A stretch of DNA of 54,657 bases, taken from Streptomyces griseoflavus (GTDB lineage: Bacteria > Actinomycetota > Actinomycetes > Streptomycetales > Streptomycetaceae). The notes under the pieces are model-generated. The model saw nothing but the letters and a program-made list of their open reading frames with translations, had not been told where the DNA came from and made no database searches. Position numbers and translations under genes: made by a program. Below are positions 1 to 10,635 of the stretch, one piece after another. Numbering within the stretch: the stretch's first letter is position 1; the number at the start of each line of letters is the position of its first letter. The DNA lies in the NCBI RefSeq assembly GCF_014649995.1, contig NZ_BMUC01000005.1, forward strand, positions 5,257 through 59,913, written 5' to 3'.

Positions 1-1
1 C

Positions 2-3000
2 TTCGGCGCGGAGGTCACGCGCGTGGCGCGGGAGATCGGCGTCGAGGGCGAGCTGGGCGGTCAGGCGCAGGTGCCGGGAGCCGCGGGCACGTGGAAGGAC
101 CTGACGGACTCCGTCAACACGGCCTTCCGCAACCTCACCGGGCAGGTGAGGAACATCGCCCAGGTGACGACGGCGGTCGCCAACGGCGACCTGTCGCAGA
201 AGGTCACCGTGGACGTCTCCGGCGAGATGCTCCAGCTGAAGAACACCGTGAACACGATGGTGGACCAGCTGTCGAGCTTCGCCGACCAGGTCACCAGGAT
301 GGCCCGGGACGTGGGCACCGAGGGGCGGCTGGGCGGTCAGGCGCGCGTGGACGGCGTGTCGGGCACCTGGAAGGAGCTCACCGACTCCGTCAACTCGATG
401 GCGTCGAATCTGACCGGCCAGGTGCGCAACATCGCCCAGGTCACGACGGCCGTCGCGCGCGGTGACCTCTCGCAGAAGATCGACGTGGACGCGCGCGGGG
501 AGATCCTGGAGCTGAAGAACACCATCAACACGATGGTGGACCAGCTGTCCTCCTTCGCCGACCAGGTCACGCGGGTGGCGCGCGAGGTGGGTACCGAGGG
601 CAGGCTGGGCGGTCAGGCGCAGGTGCCCGGGGTCGCCGGAGTGTGGCGCGACCTCACGGACTCCGTGAACGGCATGGCGTCGAACCTGACCGGGCAGGTC
701 CGCAACATCGCCCAGGTGGCGACGGCGGTGGCGCGCGGTGACCTGTCGCAGAAGATCACCGTGGACGCGCGCGGGGAGATCCTGGAGCTCAAGAACACGC
801 TGAACACGATGGTGGACCAGCTGTCGTCGTTCGCCGAAGAGGTCACGCGAGTGGCGCGCGAGGTGGGTACGGAGGGCATCCTCGGCGGTCAGGCCGAGGT
901 GCAGGGCGTCTCCGGCACCTGGAAGGACCTCACCCAGTCGGTGAACGGCATGGCGAACAACCTGACCCTCCAGGTGCGCAACATCGCCGAGGTCACCACG
1001 GCCGTCGCCAAGGGCGACCTGTCGAAGAAGATCACCGTCGACGCCAAGGGCGAGATCCTCGAGCTGGTGACCACCGTCAACACGATGGTGGACCAGCTGT
1101 CGTCGTTCGCCGAGCAGGTGACCCGGGTGGCCCGCGAGGTGGGCACGGAGGGCATCCTCGGCGGTCAGGCGAACGTGCCGGGAGTCACCGGCATCTGGAA
1201 GGACCTGAGCGACAACGTCAACCTGATGGCGAAGAACCTGACCACGCAGGTGCGGAACATCTCCCAGGTCTCCGCCGCCGTCGCCAACGGTGACCTGACG
1301 CGGCAGGTGAGCATCGAGGCGCGCGGAGAGGTGGCGCAGCTCGCCGACACCATCAACACCATGGTGAAGACGCTGAGCGCGTTCGCCGAGCAGGTCACCA
1401 AGGTGGCCCGCGAGGTGGGCACGGACGGCATCCTGGGCGGTCAGGCGCACGTGCCGGGTGTGGCGGGCACGTGGAAGGACCTCACCGAGTCGGTGAACGG
1501 GATGGCGTCGAACCTGACCGGCCAGGTACGCAACATCGCGATGGTGACGACGGCCATCGCCAAGGGCGACCTGACGAAGAAGATCGACATCGATGCGCGC
1601 GGTGAGATCCTCGAATTGAAGACGACCATCAACACGATGGTGGACCAGCTGTCCTCGTTCGCCGAGGAGGTCACCCGGGTGGCGCGCGAGGTGGGCACCG
1701 AGGGCCAGCTGGGCGGGCAGGCACGGGTGCGTGACGTGGACGGCACCTGGCGGGACCTGACCGAGTCCGTGAACGAGATGGCCGGCAATCTCACCCGGCA
1801 GGTGCGCGCCATCGCGCGGGTGGCGACCGCGGTGACCCGTGGCGACCTGAACCTGAAGATCGACGTGGACGCGTCCGGGGAGATCCAGGAGCTGCAGGAC
1901 TACATCAACAAGATGATCGCCAACCTGCGCGACACCACGATCGCCAACAAGGAGCAGGACTGGCTCAAGGGCAATCTGGCGAGGATCTCCGCGCTGATGC
2001 AGGGCCGCCGCGACCTGGACGACGTGGCGTCACTGATCATGAGCGAGCTGACACCGGTGGTGTCCGCGCAGCACGGCGCGTTCTTCCTCGCGATGCCGCT
2101 GGTCGACGGCGAGGATCTGACCTCCGCCGACGACGACCACTTCGAGCTGCGCATGCTCGGCTCGTACGGGTACTCCATGGGGTCCATGCCGACGTCGTTC
2201 CAGCCCGGTGAGGGGCTCATCGGCACGGCCGCCATGGAGAAGCGCACGATCCTGGTGGAGAACGCGCCCAGCGGCTACCTGAAGATCTCCTCGGGGCTCG
2301 GGGAGGCGCCCCCGGCGCAGGTGATCGTGCTCCCCGTGCTGTTCGAGGGGAAGGTGCTCGGCGTCATCGAGCTGGCGTCGTTCACGCCGTTCACGGCGAT
2401 CCAGAAGGACTTCCTCAACCAGATCGCCGAGATGATCGCGACGAGCGTCAACACCATCTCGGTCAACACCAAGACCGAGCGGCTGCTGGCCCAGTCCCAG
2501 GAGCTGACCGAGCAACTTCGGGAGCGGTCGGCTGAGTTGGAGCAGCGGCAGAAGGCGCTCCAGGCGTCCAACGCCGAGCTGGAGGAGAAGGCCGAGCTGC
2601 TGGCCCGGCAGAACCGCGACATCGAGGTGAAGAACACCGAGATCGAGGAGGCGCGGCAGGTCCTGGAGGAGCGCGCGGAACAGCTCGCGGTGTCCATGCG
2701 CTACAAGAGCGAGTTCCTGGCGAACATGTCGCACGAGCTGCGTACGCCGCTCAACTCGCTGCTGATCCTGGCCAAGTTGCTCGCCGACAACGCCGACGCG
2801 AACCTCTCCCCGAAGCAGGTCGAGTTCGCCGAGACCATCCACGGAGCCGGGTCCGACCTGCTCCAGCTCATCAACGACATCCTCGACCTGTCGAAGGTCG
2901 AGGCGGGCAAGATGGACGTCTCGCCGACGCGTATCGCGCTCGTGCAGCTCGTGGACTACGTGGAGGCCACCTTCCGGCCGCTGACCGCGGAGAAGGGCCT

Positions 3001-4087
3001 GGACCTGTCGGTGCGGGTCTCCCCGGAGCTGCCGGCCACCCTGCACACCGACGAGCAGCGGCTGCTGCAGGTGCTGCGCAACCTGCTGTCCAACGCGGTG
3101 AAGTTCACCGACTCCGGTTCGGTCGAGCTGGTCATCCGGCCCGCCCGGGACGACGTCCCGCAGGCCATCCGGGAGCAGTTGCTGGAGGCGGGTTCGCTGA
3201 CCGACCCGGACGCCGACCTGATCGCGTTCTCGGTGAGCGACACGGGCATCGGCATCGCCGCCAGCAAGATGCGGGTGATCTTCGAGGCGTTCAAGCAGGC
3301 CGACGGCACCACCAGCCGCAAGTACGGCGGTACGGGACTGGGACTGTCCATCTCGCGGGAGATCGCCCAGCTGCTCGGCGGCGAGATCCACGCGCAGAGC
3401 GAGCCGGGGCGGGGCTCCACGTTCACGCTGTACCTGCCGCTGCACCCGAGCGAGCTGCCGCCGCACGGATACGCGCAGCCGATGCCGGCGCTGGAGGCCG
3501 GGGACCTGGTCGTGTCGGCCGAGCCGGCCGCGCCGCGGACCGAGACGCCGGCGGAGGTGACGTCGTACCGGGACTCCCAGAACGGTCCGGCCGCGCTGTT
3601 CCGGCGTCGCCGCCGGATCACGCTGGAGCGGCGGCCCGCCGCCGAGCCGGAGCAGTGGCCGGGTGCGGAGCAGCAGCCGGCGCCGCGGTCGTCGCGCCGG
3701 GGCATCCGCTTCGGCGGGCAGAAGGTGCTGATCGTCGACGACGACATCCGCAACGTCTTCGCGCTGACCAGCGTCCTGGAGCAGCACGGTCTGTCCGTGC
3801 TGTACGCGGAGAACGGCCGCGAGGGCATCGAGGTGCTGGAGCAGCACGACGACGTGGCGGTCGTGCTGATGGACATCATGATGCCGGAGATGGACGGGTA
3901 CGCCACCACCACGGCGATCCGCCGGATGCCGCAGTTCGCCGGGCTGCCGATCATCGCGCTCACGGCGAAGGCGATGAAGGGCGACCGGGAGAAGGCGATC
4001 GAGTCGGGTGCCTCCGACTACGTGACCAAGCCCGTCGACCCCGACCACCTGCTGTCGGTGATGGAGCAGTGGATGAGGGGGGAGTGA
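2..4087 (+). CDS. osaA: Poly-HAMP hybrid sensor histidine kinase (3' part, 5' end outside window)
   Basis: The reading frame is open from base 2, so the N-terminus lies upstream; the first in-window start codon (GTG, 23) falls inside a repeat and is not the true start. About 600 residues of tandem 92-residue HAMP units come first. They are followed by a GAF-like domain (about nt 1950-2450), a Glu/Arg-rich coiled coil (about 2470-2700), a HisKA domain with phospho-acceptor His in MSHELRTP (codon 2732-2734), an HATPase domain ([20 protein letters not shown]) and a C-terminal receiver with phospho-acceptor Asp in LMDIMMP (codon 3872-3874). No membrane segment is visible in this part. The architecture and the neighbouring receiver gene match OsaA, the Streptomyces kinase needed for osmotic adaptation. 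The identification is by recognition, and ligand and location are not evident from the sequence. Confidence 0.9.
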   Translation, partial: FGAEVTRVAREIGVEGELGGQAQVPGAAGTWKDLTDSVNTAFRNLTGQVRNIAQVTTAVANGDLSQKVTVDVSGEMLQLKNTVNTMVDQLSSFADQVTRMARDVGTEGRLGGQARVDGVSGTWKELTDSVNSMASNLTGQVRNIAQVTTAVARGDLSQKIDVDARGEILELKNTINTMVDQLSSFADQVTRVAREVGTEGRLGGQAQVPGVAGVWRDLTDSVNGMASNLTGQVRNIAQVATAVARGDLSQKITVDARGEILELKNTLNTMVDQLSSFAEEVTRVAREVGTEGILGGQAEVQGVSGTWKDLTQSVNGMANNLTLQVRNIAEVTTAVAKGDLSKKITVDAKGEILELVTTVNTMVDQLSSFAEQVTRVAREVGTEGILGGQANVPGVTGIWKDLSDNVNLMAKNLTTQVRNISQVSAAVANGDLTRQVSIEARGEVAQLADTINTMVKTLSAFAEQVTKVAREVGTDGILGGQAHVPGVAGTWKDLTESVNGMASNLTGQVRNIAMVTTAIAKGDLTKKIDIDARGEILELKTTINTMVDQLSSFAEEVTRVAREVGTEGQLGGQARVRDVDGTWRDLTESVNEMAGNLTRQVRAIARVATAVTRGDLNLKIDVDASGEIQELQDYINKMIANLRDTTIANKEQDWLKGNLARISALMQGRRDLDDVASLIMSELTPVVSAQHGAFFLAMPLVDGEDLTSADDDHFELRMLGSYGYSMGSMPTSFQPGEGLIGTAAMEKRTILVENAPSGYLKISSGLGEAPPAQVIVLPVLFEGKVLGVIELASFTPFTAIQKDFLNQIAEMIATSVNTISVNTKTERLLAQSQELTEQLRERSAELEQRQKALQASNAELEEKAELLARQNRDIEVKNTEIEEARQVLEERAEQLAVSMRYKSEFLANMSHELRTPLNSLLILAKLLADNADANLSPKQVEFAETIHGAGSDLLQLINDILDLSKVEAGKMDVSPTRIALVQLVDYVEATFRPLTAEKGLDLSVRVSPELPATLHTDEQRLLQVLRNLLSNAVKFTDSGSVELVIRPARDDVPQAIREQLLEAGSLTDPDADLIAFSVSDTGIGIAASKMRVIFEAFKQADGTTSRKYGGTGLGLSISREIAQLLGGEIHAQSEPGRGSTFTLYLPLHPSELPPHGYAQPMPALEAGDLVVSAEPAAPRTETPAEVTSYRDSQNGPAALFRRRRRITLERRPAAEPEQWPGAEQQPAPRSSRRGIRFGGQKVLIVDDDIRNVFALTSVLEQHGLSVLYAENGREGIEVLEQHDDVAVVLMDIMMPEMDGYATTTAIRRMPQFAGLPIIALTAKAMKGDREKAIESGASDYVTKPVDPDHLLSVMEQWMRGE
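61..1808 (+). repeat. Tandem 276-bp repeats encoding 92-residue HAMP units
   Basis: The coding repeat recurs with an exact 276-bp period. The GGTCAGGC-type motif appears near 59, 335, 611, 887, 1163, 1439 and, diverged, 1715. Each unit reads roughly LGGQA..V.GVxGTWKDLT, NLTxQVRNIAxVTTAVA, GDLxx[22 protein letters not shown]. At least six and a half units are visible and the array continues off the left edge. The copies have diverged at the codon level, so this is an old protein-level array rather than a recent DNA amplification. Confidence 0.9.
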
Positions 4088-4389
4088 GGCGGTGTCCGCG
4101 GGGCGTGCGGCGGGACGGGAAGCTTCCGCGTTCACACAAAGTTGCTGACGCGGTATGCGCGAAGTCGTGTAGAAGTACGGGATCCGGGGAACCTTCTGGT
4201 CTCCTGCCGCGTTTCCGCTACGTACACAGTGACATCACGGTGACAGGGTGTGGCGACAGGCGGGGTGCGGCTACGATGACCGGCACAAGGACGGGCGGCG
4301 CAAGGGAGTCGTCCCCTGGGGCGGTGGAAGGTACGGTCCCAGGTCCTGTGGACAGGGGAGGCCCCAAGCCGGGGCGAGGAGGGCGGGCC
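4088..4389 (+). other. Intergenic region osaA-osaB
   Basis: This 302-base stretch holds no convincing gene. The osaB frame is open through it, but that extension has no conserved sequence and lacks a better start than ATG 4390. A TACGAT hexamer at 4272-4277 could be a -10 box for an osaB transcript, but I find no convincing -35 partner. No strong hairpin is seen after the osaA stop. Confidence 0.4.
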
Positions 4390-5067
4390 ATGGTGCAGAA
4401 GGCCAAGATCCTCCTGGTCGATGACCGGCCGGAGAATCTGCTCGCGCTGGAGGCGATCCTCTCGGCGCTGGATCAGACGCTGGTGCGGGCATCGTCCGGG
4501 GAGGAAGCGCTCAAGGCGCTGCTCACGGACGATTTCGCGGTCATTCTGCTGGACGTCCAGATGCCGGGCATGGACGGTTTCGAGACCGCGGCGCACATCA
4601 AGCGGCGGGAGCGGACCCGGGACATCCCGATCATCTTCCTCACCGCGATCAACCACGGCCCCCACCACACCTTCCGGGGGTACGCGGCCGGTGCGGTCGA
4701 CTACATCTCCAAGCCGTTCGACCCGTGGGTGCTGCGTGCCAAGGTCTCGGTCTTCGTCGAGCTGTACATGAAGAACTGCCAGCTGAGGGAGCAGGCGTCG
4801 CTGCTGCGGCTCCAGTTGGAGGGCGGCGAGAAGGACGCCGGCGAGGCCGGTGAGCCGGCGGGGCTGCTCGCCGAACTCTCGGCGCGGCTCGCGGCGGTCG
4901 AGGAGCAGGCCGAGGCGCTGACCAAGCAGCTCAACGACGAGTCGACCGACGCGGCCGCGGTGGCCACGGCGGCCCATCTGGAGCGCAAGCTCACGGGGTT
5001 GCGGCGGGCGCTGGACGCCCTGGAGCCGGGCACCGGCGGTGCGTCCTCGCTGCCCTCGCCGAACTGA
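4390..5067 (+). CDS. osaB: Single-receiver response regulator with coiled-coil tail
   Basis: Predicted 225 residues. Residues 4-120 form a receiver domain: acidic pocket in LLVDD, phospho-acceptor Asp55 in LLDVQMP, conserved Thr in FLTA and Lys in ISKPFD. The tail (about 125-225) is Glu/Ala/Leu-rich, probably a coiled coil, and there is no DNA-binding domain. The ATG at 4390 is chosen because GAGGAGGG lies just upstream and the receiver begins immediately after it. It follows osaA on the same strand and is the expected partner for that kinase. In Streptomyces OsaB is required for aerial growth under osmotic stress. With no output domain it presumably signals through protein contacts. Confidence 0.85.
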   Translation: MVQKAKILLVDDRPENLLALEAILSALDQTLVRASSGEEALKALLTDDFAVILLDVQMPGMDGFETAAHIKRRERTRDIPIIFLTAINHGPHHTFRGYAAGAVDYISKPFDPWVLRAKVSVFVELYMKNCQLREQASLLRLQLEGGEKDAGEAGEPAGLLAELSARLAAVEEQAEALTKQLNDESTDAAAVATAAHLERKLTGLRRALDALEPGTGGASSLPSPN

Positions 5068-5241
5068 GCGCCGCAGCAGCGGCCTTGGCCGGCTCCCGCG
5101 GTCGGCCGCTCCTGAAGGGGCATCAACCTCTCCGCGCCCGCGTCCCGCTGCGTCAGCTTCACGCCTCGACGAGGGCGACACGAACGGGTGAAGCATCCGC
5201 CACGCGTGTCCCCGCCCGTCTCCACCGGTAACCTCACACCC

Positions 5242-7974
5242 ATGGCCTCACGTCCCTCCGCAGCCAAGAAGCCGCCCGCGAAGAAGGCGGCCGCTTCCGC
5301 GAAGGCCCCGGCGAGGAAGGCCGCTGCCAAAAAGGCCCCGGCGAAGAAGGCCCCCGCCAGGAAGGCCGCGGCCAGAAGGCCGGCGCCGGCGCCCGCGCCC
5401 AGTCCGACGAGCGGCGTCTTCCGGCTCCTGCGCGCCCTCTGGCTGGGCCTCGCGCACGCCGTCGGCGCGGTCTTCCGCGGTCTGGGGCAGGGCGCCAAGA
5501 ACCTCGACCCGGCGCACCGCAAGGACGGCCTCGCGCTGTTGCTGCTCGCCATCGCGCTGATCGTCGCCGCCGGCACCTGGGCGGACCTGGAGGGCCCCGT
5601 CGGGGACCTCGTCGAGATCCTGGTCACCGGAGCCTTCGGGCGGCTCGACCTGCTCGTGCCGATCCTGGTCGCCGTCGTCGCCGTGCGGTTCATCCGGCAC
5701 CCGGAGAAGCCGGAGGCCAACGGACGGATCGTCATCGGCCTGTCCGCACTCGTCGTCGGCGTGCTCGGCCAGATCCACATCGGGTGCGGATCGCCCGCCC
5801 GCAGCGAGGGCATGCACGCGATAAGGGACGCGGGCGGCCTGATCGGCTGGGCGGCGGCCACACCCCTGTCGTCCACCATGACCGACGTCCTGGCCGTGCC
5901 GCTGCTGGTGCTGCTGACGGTCTTCGGTCTGCTGGTCGTCACGGCCACCCCGGTGAACGCCATTCCGCAGCGGCTGCGCCTGCTCGGCGTACGGCTCGGA
6001 CTCGTCCACGAGCCCGAGCCGGAGGAGTTCGGCGAGGACGACGCCCGCTACGAGGAGCAGTGGCGCGAGGCCCTCCCCGCGAGCCGCCGCGGACGACGGC
6101 CGGCCCCCGAGGAGTACGGCCCCGACGGCGCGGAGCACGAGGCGCCGGCCCGGCGCCGCTCCCGGTCCCGCAGGTCCGCGGTGCCGCAGCCCGACATGAA
6201 CCGGCCGATGGACGCCGTCGACGTGGCCGCGGCGGCGGCCGCCGCGCTCGACGGCGCCGTGCTGCACGGCATGCCGCCCTCGCCCGTCGTCGCCGACCTC
6301 ACCCAGGGCGTGAACACCGGCGACCGCGAGCCCACCACCCCGACACCGGTTCCGGCGGCCCGCACCCAGCCGAAGACGCCGAAGGCGGACGGGCCGACGC
6401 GGGAGAAGCCGCCGGCCGGCGTCCTGGACATGACCAAGGAGCCGCCGCGCGAACCGCGCGACCTGCCGCCCCGGGCGGAGCAGCTCCGGCTCGCCGGTGA
6501 CATCACCTACTCCCTGCCCTCGCTCGACCTGCTCACCCGCGGCGGGCCGGGCAAGTCCCGCAGCGCGGCCAACGACGCCATAGTCGACGCCCTGCGGAAG
6601 GTCTTCACCGAGTTCAAGGTGGACGCCGCCGTCACCGGCTTCACCCGCGGCCCGACGGTCACCCGCTACGTCGTGGAACTCGGCCCGGCCGTGAAGGTCG
6701 AACGGGTGACCGCGCTGACCAAGAACATCGCGTACGCCGTGGCCAGCCCGGACGTGCGGATCATCAGCCCGATCCCCGGCAAGTCCGCGGTCGGCATCGA
6801 GATCCCCAACACCGACCGGGAGATGGTCAACCTCGGTGACGTACTGCGCCTCGCCGAGTCCGCCGAGGACGACGACCCGATGCTGGTCGCCTTCGGCAAG
6901 GACGTCGAGGGCGGCTACGTGATGGACTCGCTGGCGAAGATGCCGCACATGCTGGTCGCCGGCGCCACCGGCTCCGGAAAGTCGTCCTGCATCAACTGCC
7001 TGATCACCTCGGTCATGATGCGGGCGACCCCGGAGGACGTCCGGATGATCCTGGTCGACCCCAAGCGCGTCGAGCTGACCGCCTACGAGGGCATCCCGCA
7101 CCTGATCACACCGATCATCACCAACCCCAAGCGGGCCGCGGAGGCGCTGCAGTGGGTCGTCCGCGAGATGGACCTGCGCTACGACGACCTCGCCGCCTAC
7201 GGATACCGGCACATCGACGACTTCAACCGCGCGGTGCGGGAGGGCAGGGCGAAGCCGCCCGAGGGCAGCGAGCGGGAACTCCAGCCGTACCCCTACCTGC
7301 TGGTGATCGTCGACGAGCTGGCCGACCTGATGATGGTCGCCCCGCGCGACGTCGAGGACGCCATCGTGCGGATCACGCAGCTCGCGCGGGCGGCCGGCAT
7401 CCACCTGGTGCTCGCCACGCAGCGGCCCTCGGTCGACGTCGTCACCGGTCTGATCAAGGCGAACGTGCCCTCCCGGCTGGCGTTCGCCACCTCCTCGCTC
7501 GCGGACTCGCGGGTCATCCTCGACCAGCCCGGCGCCGAGAAGCTGATCGGCAAGGGCGACGGGCTGTTCCTGCCGATGGGCGCGAACAAACCGACGCGCA
7601 TGCAGGGCGCGTTCGTGACCGAGGAGGAGGTCTCGGCCGTCGTCCAGCACTGCAAGGACCAGATGGCGCCCGTCTTCCGGGACGACGTCACCGTCGGGTC
7701 CAAGCAGAAGAAGGAGATTGACGAGGACATCGGCGACGACCTCGACCTGCTGTGCCAGGCGGCGGAGCTGGTCGTCTCCACCCAGTTCGGGTCGACGTCC
7801 ATGCTCCAGCGCAAGCTGCGCGTCGGCTTCGCCAAGGCCGGCCGGCTGATGGACCTCATGGAGTCGAGGAACATCGTCGGTCCGAGCGAGGGATCGAAGG
7901 CGCGTGACGTTCTTGTGAAGGCTGACGAGCTGGATGGCGTGCTCGCGCTGATCCGGGGGGAGTCTGAAGGGTAG
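5242..7974 (+). CDS. ftsK: FtsK/SpoIIIE-family DNA translocase
   Basis: Predicted 910 residues. It pumps chromosomal DNA through closing septa, in Streptomyces mainly during sporulation septation. The N-terminus is a Lys/Ala/Pro repeat tail (residues 1-55). Four membrane segments follow (about 97-115, 134-152, 163-182, 216-236), then a charged Pro-rich linker (about 260-420). The motor domain has Walker A GATGSGKSS (about 574) and Walker B LLVIVDELADLMM (about 687). A C-terminal gamma winged helix (about 827-910, STSMLQRKLRVGFAKAGRLMD) reads polar DNA signals. ATG 5242 has no Shine-Dalgarno but has TAACCT at 5229-5234, so a leaderless mRNA is possible. An in-frame GTG at 5188 would add 18 residues. 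Confidence 0.95.
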   Translation: MASRPSAAKKPPAKKAAASAKAPARKAAAKKAPAKKAPARKAAARRPAPAPAPSPTSGVFRLLRALWLGLAHAVGAVFRGLGQGAKNLDPAHRKDGLALLLLAIALIVAAGTWADLEGPVGDLVEILVTGAFGRLDLLVPILVAVVAVRFIRHPEKPEANGRIVIGLSALVVGVLGQIHIGCGSPARSEGMHAIRDAGGLIGWAAATPLSSTMTDVLAVPLLVLLTVFGLLVVTATPVNAIPQRLRLLGVRLGLVHEPEPEEFGEDDARYEEQWREALPASRRGRRPAPEEYGPDGAEHEAPARRRSRSRRSAVPQPDMNRPMDAVDVAAAAAAALDGAVLHGMPPSPVVADLTQGVNTGDREPTTPTPVPAARTQPKTPKADGPTREKPPAGVLDMTKEPPREPRDLPPRAEQLRLAGDITYSLPSLDLLTRGGPGKSRSAANDAIVDALRKVFTEFKVDAAVTGFTRGPTVTRYVVELGPAVKVERVTALTKNIAYAVASPDVRIISPIPGKSAVGIEIPNTDREMVNLGDVLRLAESAEDDDPMLVAFGKDVEGGYVMDSLAKMPHMLVAGATGSGKSSCINCLITSVMMRATPEDVRMILVDPKRVELTAYEGIPHLITPIITNPKRAAEALQWVVREMDLRYDDLAAYGYRHIDDFNRAVREGRAKPPEGSERELQPYPYLLVIVDELADLMMVAPRDVEDAIVRITQLARAAGIHLVLATQRPSVDVVTGLIKANVPSRLAFATSSLADSRVILDQPGAEKLIGKGDGLFLPMGANKPTRMQGAFVTEEEVSAVVQHCKDQMAPVFRDDVTVGSKQKKEIDEDIGDDLDLLCQAAELVVSTQFGSTSMLQRKLRVGFAKAGRLMDLMESRNIVGPSEGSKARDVLVKADELDGVLALIRGESEG

Positions 7975-8153
7975 GCGGAGGGGACACGGTCGTCGCCCCG
8001 CGGTACCCCGGCGGCCGATCGTGACCCACCCGTTAGGGAGCACCGAGCAACTGTTTCCCGTCGGTGTACGTCAAGTTGAGCGAAGTCACACACCGCAGTA
8101 CCACCATCGGATCGTCGGGCCATTCCGATGGCGTACAAAGTCCTGCCGCCCGG

Positions 8154-8184
8154 TTGCCCCACCCTCTCGTACCCCTCCTAGACT
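8154..8184 (+). promoter_or_regulatory. Candidate vegetative promoter for the RodZ-like gene
   Basis: TTGCCC (8154-8159), a 19-nt spacer and TAGACT (8179-8184) resemble a principal-sigma promoter. It lies about 40 nt ahead of the GTG at 8227, leaving room for a leader with a GAAAGG ribosome site. Judged by eye only. Confidence 0.4.
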
Positions 8185-8226
8185 GAACCTCCAGCACAGG
8201 CGGATACACGCTCGAAAGGCGCCCCC

Positions 8227-9066
8227 GTGTCCATCGGCAACTCCCCTGAAGACGAGCGTCCGATCGAAGACGTTTCCGAGGAAGCCCGCCCTTCCGTGTC
8301 CGTCGGCCGCGCGCTCCAGCAGGCGCGCATCGCCGCCGGGCTCACCGTCGACGACGTCAGTACCGCCACCCGCGTCCGGATCGCCATCGTGCACGCCATC
8401 GAGGCGGACGACTTCGCGCCCTGCGGCGGTGACGTCTACGCGCGCGGGCACATCCGCACCCTGGCCAAGGCCGTGCGTCTCGACCCGGCGCCGCTGCTCG
8501 CCCAGTACGAGCGGGAACACGGCGGCGGCCGCCCCGCCCCGACCCCGGCCGCACCCCTCTTCGAGGCGGAACGCATCCGCCCGGAGCGGCGCGGACCCAA
8601 CTGGACCGCGGCCATGGTCGCCGCGATCGTCGTCGTGATCGGCTTCGTCGGCTTCACCATGGTCAAGGGCGAGGACGAGGGCGGCAAGGCGAACGTCGCC
8701 GACGGAGCCACCCCGAGCAAGTCCGCCTCGCCCACGCCCAAGTCCGAGAAGCCCCTCGCCCCCGAACCGGAGCCGTCGGACAGCGCCATCGCCGCCGCAC
8801 CGCAGGACAAGGTGACCGTCCAGGTCACCGCCGCCGACGGCCGCAGCTGGATCTCCGCCAAGGACCACAACGGCCGGCTGCTGTTCGACGGACTGCTCAA
8901 GCAGGGCGACAGCGAGACCTTCCAGGACAGCTCCAAGATCAACCTGGTGCTCGGTGACGCCGGCGCGATCGACCTGTTCGTCAACGGCAAGAAGATCGAG
9001 GACGACTGGCAGCCGGGCGCGGTCGAGCGCCTGACGTACACCAAGGGCGACCCGCAGGCCGGATGA
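8227..9066 (+). CDS. RodZ-like HTH membrane protein
   Basis: Predicted 279 residues from GTG 8227, with GAAAGG 7 nt upstream. Residues about 23-95 form a Xre/HTH_25-type domain (VGRALQQARIAAGLTVDDVS... GDVYARGHIRTLAKAVRLD). A charged stretch is followed by one membrane helix (about 125-146, VAAIVVVIGFVGFTMV), a Pro/Ser/Glu linker and a C-terminal DUF4115-like domain (TVQVTAADGRSWISAKD... LGDAGAIDLFVNG). This is the RodZ layout: cytoplasmic HTH and extracellular beta domain, which in rods links MreB to the wall machinery. The gene sits between ftsK and rimO, a placement also seen in other actinomycetes. A wall-morphogenesis role is inferred from the family. Confidence 0.8.
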   Translation: MSIGNSPEDERPIEDVSEEARPSVSVGRALQQARIAAGLTVDDVSTATRVRIAIVHAIEADDFAPCGGDVYARGHIRTLAKAVRLDPAPLLAQYEREHGGGRPAPTPAAPLFEAERIRPERRGPNWTAAMVAAIVVVIGFVGFTMVKGEDEGGKANVADGATPSKSASPTPKSEKPLAPEPEPSDSAIAAAPQDKVTVQVTAADGRSWISAKDHNGRLLFDGLLKQGDSETFQDSSKINLVLGDAGAIDLFVNGKKIEDDWQPGAVERLTYTKGDPQAG

Positions 9067-9088
9067 CCGGTCGCCCCGGGCACACCGG

Positions 9089-9122
9089 CGACGGGGTCGG
9101 CCGCGATCGGCCAACCCCGTCG
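9089..9122 (+). terminator. Strong hairpin between the RodZ-like gene and rimO
   Basis: Two 15-nt arms (9089-9103 and 9108-9122) pair with a single mismatch around a CGAT loop. It starts 22 nt after the upstream stop. There is no long T run, which is usual in Streptomyces. It probably ends the upstream transcript and separates it from the rimO promoter. Confidence 0.6.
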
Positions 9123-9159
9123 ACGTGGGGTGTCGGCGGGACGAAGTAGTCTTGAGCCC

Positions 9160-10635
9160 ATGCCTGAACGCCGTACCGTCGCACTCGTCACTCTTGGCTG
9201 CGCCCGCAACGAGGTGGACTCGGAGGAGCTCGCAGGCCGTTTGGAGGCGGACGGCTGGCAGCTCGTGGAGGACGCCGAGGACGCCGACGTGGCCGTCGTC
9301 AACACCTGTGGCTTCGTCGAGGCCGCGAAGAAGGACTCCGTCGACGCCCTCCTGGAGGCCAACGACCTCAAGGGACACGGGAGAACGCAGGCCGTCGTGG
9401 CGGTGGGCTGCATGGCCGAGCGGTACGGCAAGGAGCTCGCCGAGGCCCTGCCCGAAGCCGACGGCGTGCTCGGCTTCGACGACTACACCGACATCTCCGA
9501 CCGCCTCCAGACCATCCTCAACGGCGGCATCCACGCCTCCCACACCCCGCGCGACCGGCGCAAGCTCCTGCCGATCAGCCCGGCCGAGCGGCAGGACTCC
9601 GCCGCCTCCGTCGCCCTCCCGGGCCACGGCCCGGTGGACCTCCCCGAGGGCCTCGCCCCGGCCTCCGGACCCCGGGCACCGCTGCGCCGCCGGCTGGACG
9701 GCGCCCCGGTCGCCTCCGTGAAGCTCGCCTCCGGGTGCGACCGGCGCTGCTCCTTCTGCGCCATCCCGTCCTTCCGCGGCTCCTTCATCTCGCGCCGGCC
9801 CAGCGACGTGCTGAACGAGACGCGGTGGCTGGCCGAACAGGGCGTGAAGGAGATCATGCTGGTCTCCGAGAACAACACCTCCTACGGCAAGGACCTGGGC
9901 GACATCCGCCTGCTGGAGTCCCTGCTGCCCGAGCTCGCCGAGGTCGACGGCCTCGAGCGGGTGCGCGTCAGCTACCTCCAGCCGGCCGAGATGCGGCCCG
10001 GCCTGATCGACGTGCTGACCTCCACCCCGAAGGTCGTCCCCTACTTCGACCTGTCCTTCCAGCACTCCGCGCCCGACGTCCTGCGCGCGATGCGCCGCTT
10101 CGGCGACACCGACCGGTTCCTCGAACTGCTCGACACCATCCGCGGCAAGGCGCCCCAGGCCGGCGTGCGCTCCAACTTCATCGTCGGGTTCCCCGGTGAG
10201 TCGGCGGCCGACCTCGCGGAGCTCGAGCGGTTCCTGAACCACGCGCGGCTGGACGCCATCGGCGTCTTCGGATACTCCGACGAGGAGGGCACCGAGGCGG
10301 CGACGTACGACCGCAAGCTGGACGAGGAGGTCGTCGCCGAGCGACTGGCCCGCGTGTCCCGGATGGCCGAGGAACTCGTCTCGCAGCGCGCCGAGGAGCG
10401 GGTCGGCGAGACCGTGCAGGTGCTCGTGGAGTCCGTGGACGAGGAGGAGGGTGTCCACGGGCGGGCGGCGCACCAGGCTCCCGAGACGGACGGCCAGGTG
10501 CTGCTCACGAGCGGCGAGGGACTGGGCGTCGGCCGTATGGTCGAGGCGAAGGTGGTCGGTACCGAAGGTGTCGACCTGGTGGCCGAGCCGCTGTTCCAGG
10601 GTTCGCTCGCGCGGAGTGAGGAGGCGGGCAGATGA
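9160..10635 (+). CDS. rimO: Ribosomal protein S12 methylthiotransferase RimO
   Basis: Predicted 491 residues. RimO adds a methylthio group to the conserved Asp of ribosomal protein S12, using S-adenosylmethionine and two Fe-S clusters. The N-terminal UPF0004 domain begins [17 protein letters not shown] (Cys14) and has further Cys in NTCGF and VGCMAE. The radical-SAM motif CDRRCSFC supplies Cys193, Cys197 and Cys200. The C-terminal TRAM-like domain starts near residue 400. The N-terminal motif separates it from MiaB, which is also present at 37352. ATG 9160 lacks a Shine-Dalgarno but has TAGTCT at 9147-9152, suggesting a leaderless mRNA. It heads a tightly overlapping unit with pgsA and cinA. 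Confidence 0.93.
   Translation: MPERRTVALVTLGCARNEVDSEELAGRLEADGWQLVEDAEDADVAVVNTCGFVEAAKKDSVDALLEANDLKGHGRTQAVVAVGCMAERYGKELAEALPEADGVLGFDDYTDISDRLQTILNGGIHASHTPRDRRKLLPISPAERQDSAASVALPGHGPVDLPEGLAPASGPRAPLRRRLDGAPVASVKLASGCDRRCSFCAIPSFRGSFISRRPSDVLNETRWLAEQGVKEIMLVSENNTSYGKDLGDIRLLESLLPELAEVDGLERVRVSYLQPAEMRPGLIDVLTSTPKVVPYFDLSFQHSAPDVLRAMRRFGDTDRFLELLDTIRGKAPQAGVRSNFIVGFPGESAADLAELERFLNHARLDAIGVFGYSDEEGTEAATYDRKLDEEVVAERLARVSRMAEELVSQRAEERVGETVQVLVESVDEEEGVHGRAAHQAPETDGQVLLTSGEGLGVGRMVEAKVVGTEGVDLVAEPLFQGSLARSEEAGR

Noticed and set aside
61-1808. HAMP repeats as a CRISPR-like or satellite array
   Set aside because: Period is 276 bp, in frame, with diverged codons and conserved protein sequence, so it is a coding repeat.
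2030-4135. A 701-codon minus-strand frame opposite osaA
   Set aside because: Antisense shadow; composition dominated by Arg, Leu and Gln with no motif, while osaA kinase and receiver motifs are intact.
5248-8043. A 931-codon minus-strand frame opposite ftsK
   Set aside because: Antisense shadow of the FtsK motor gene.
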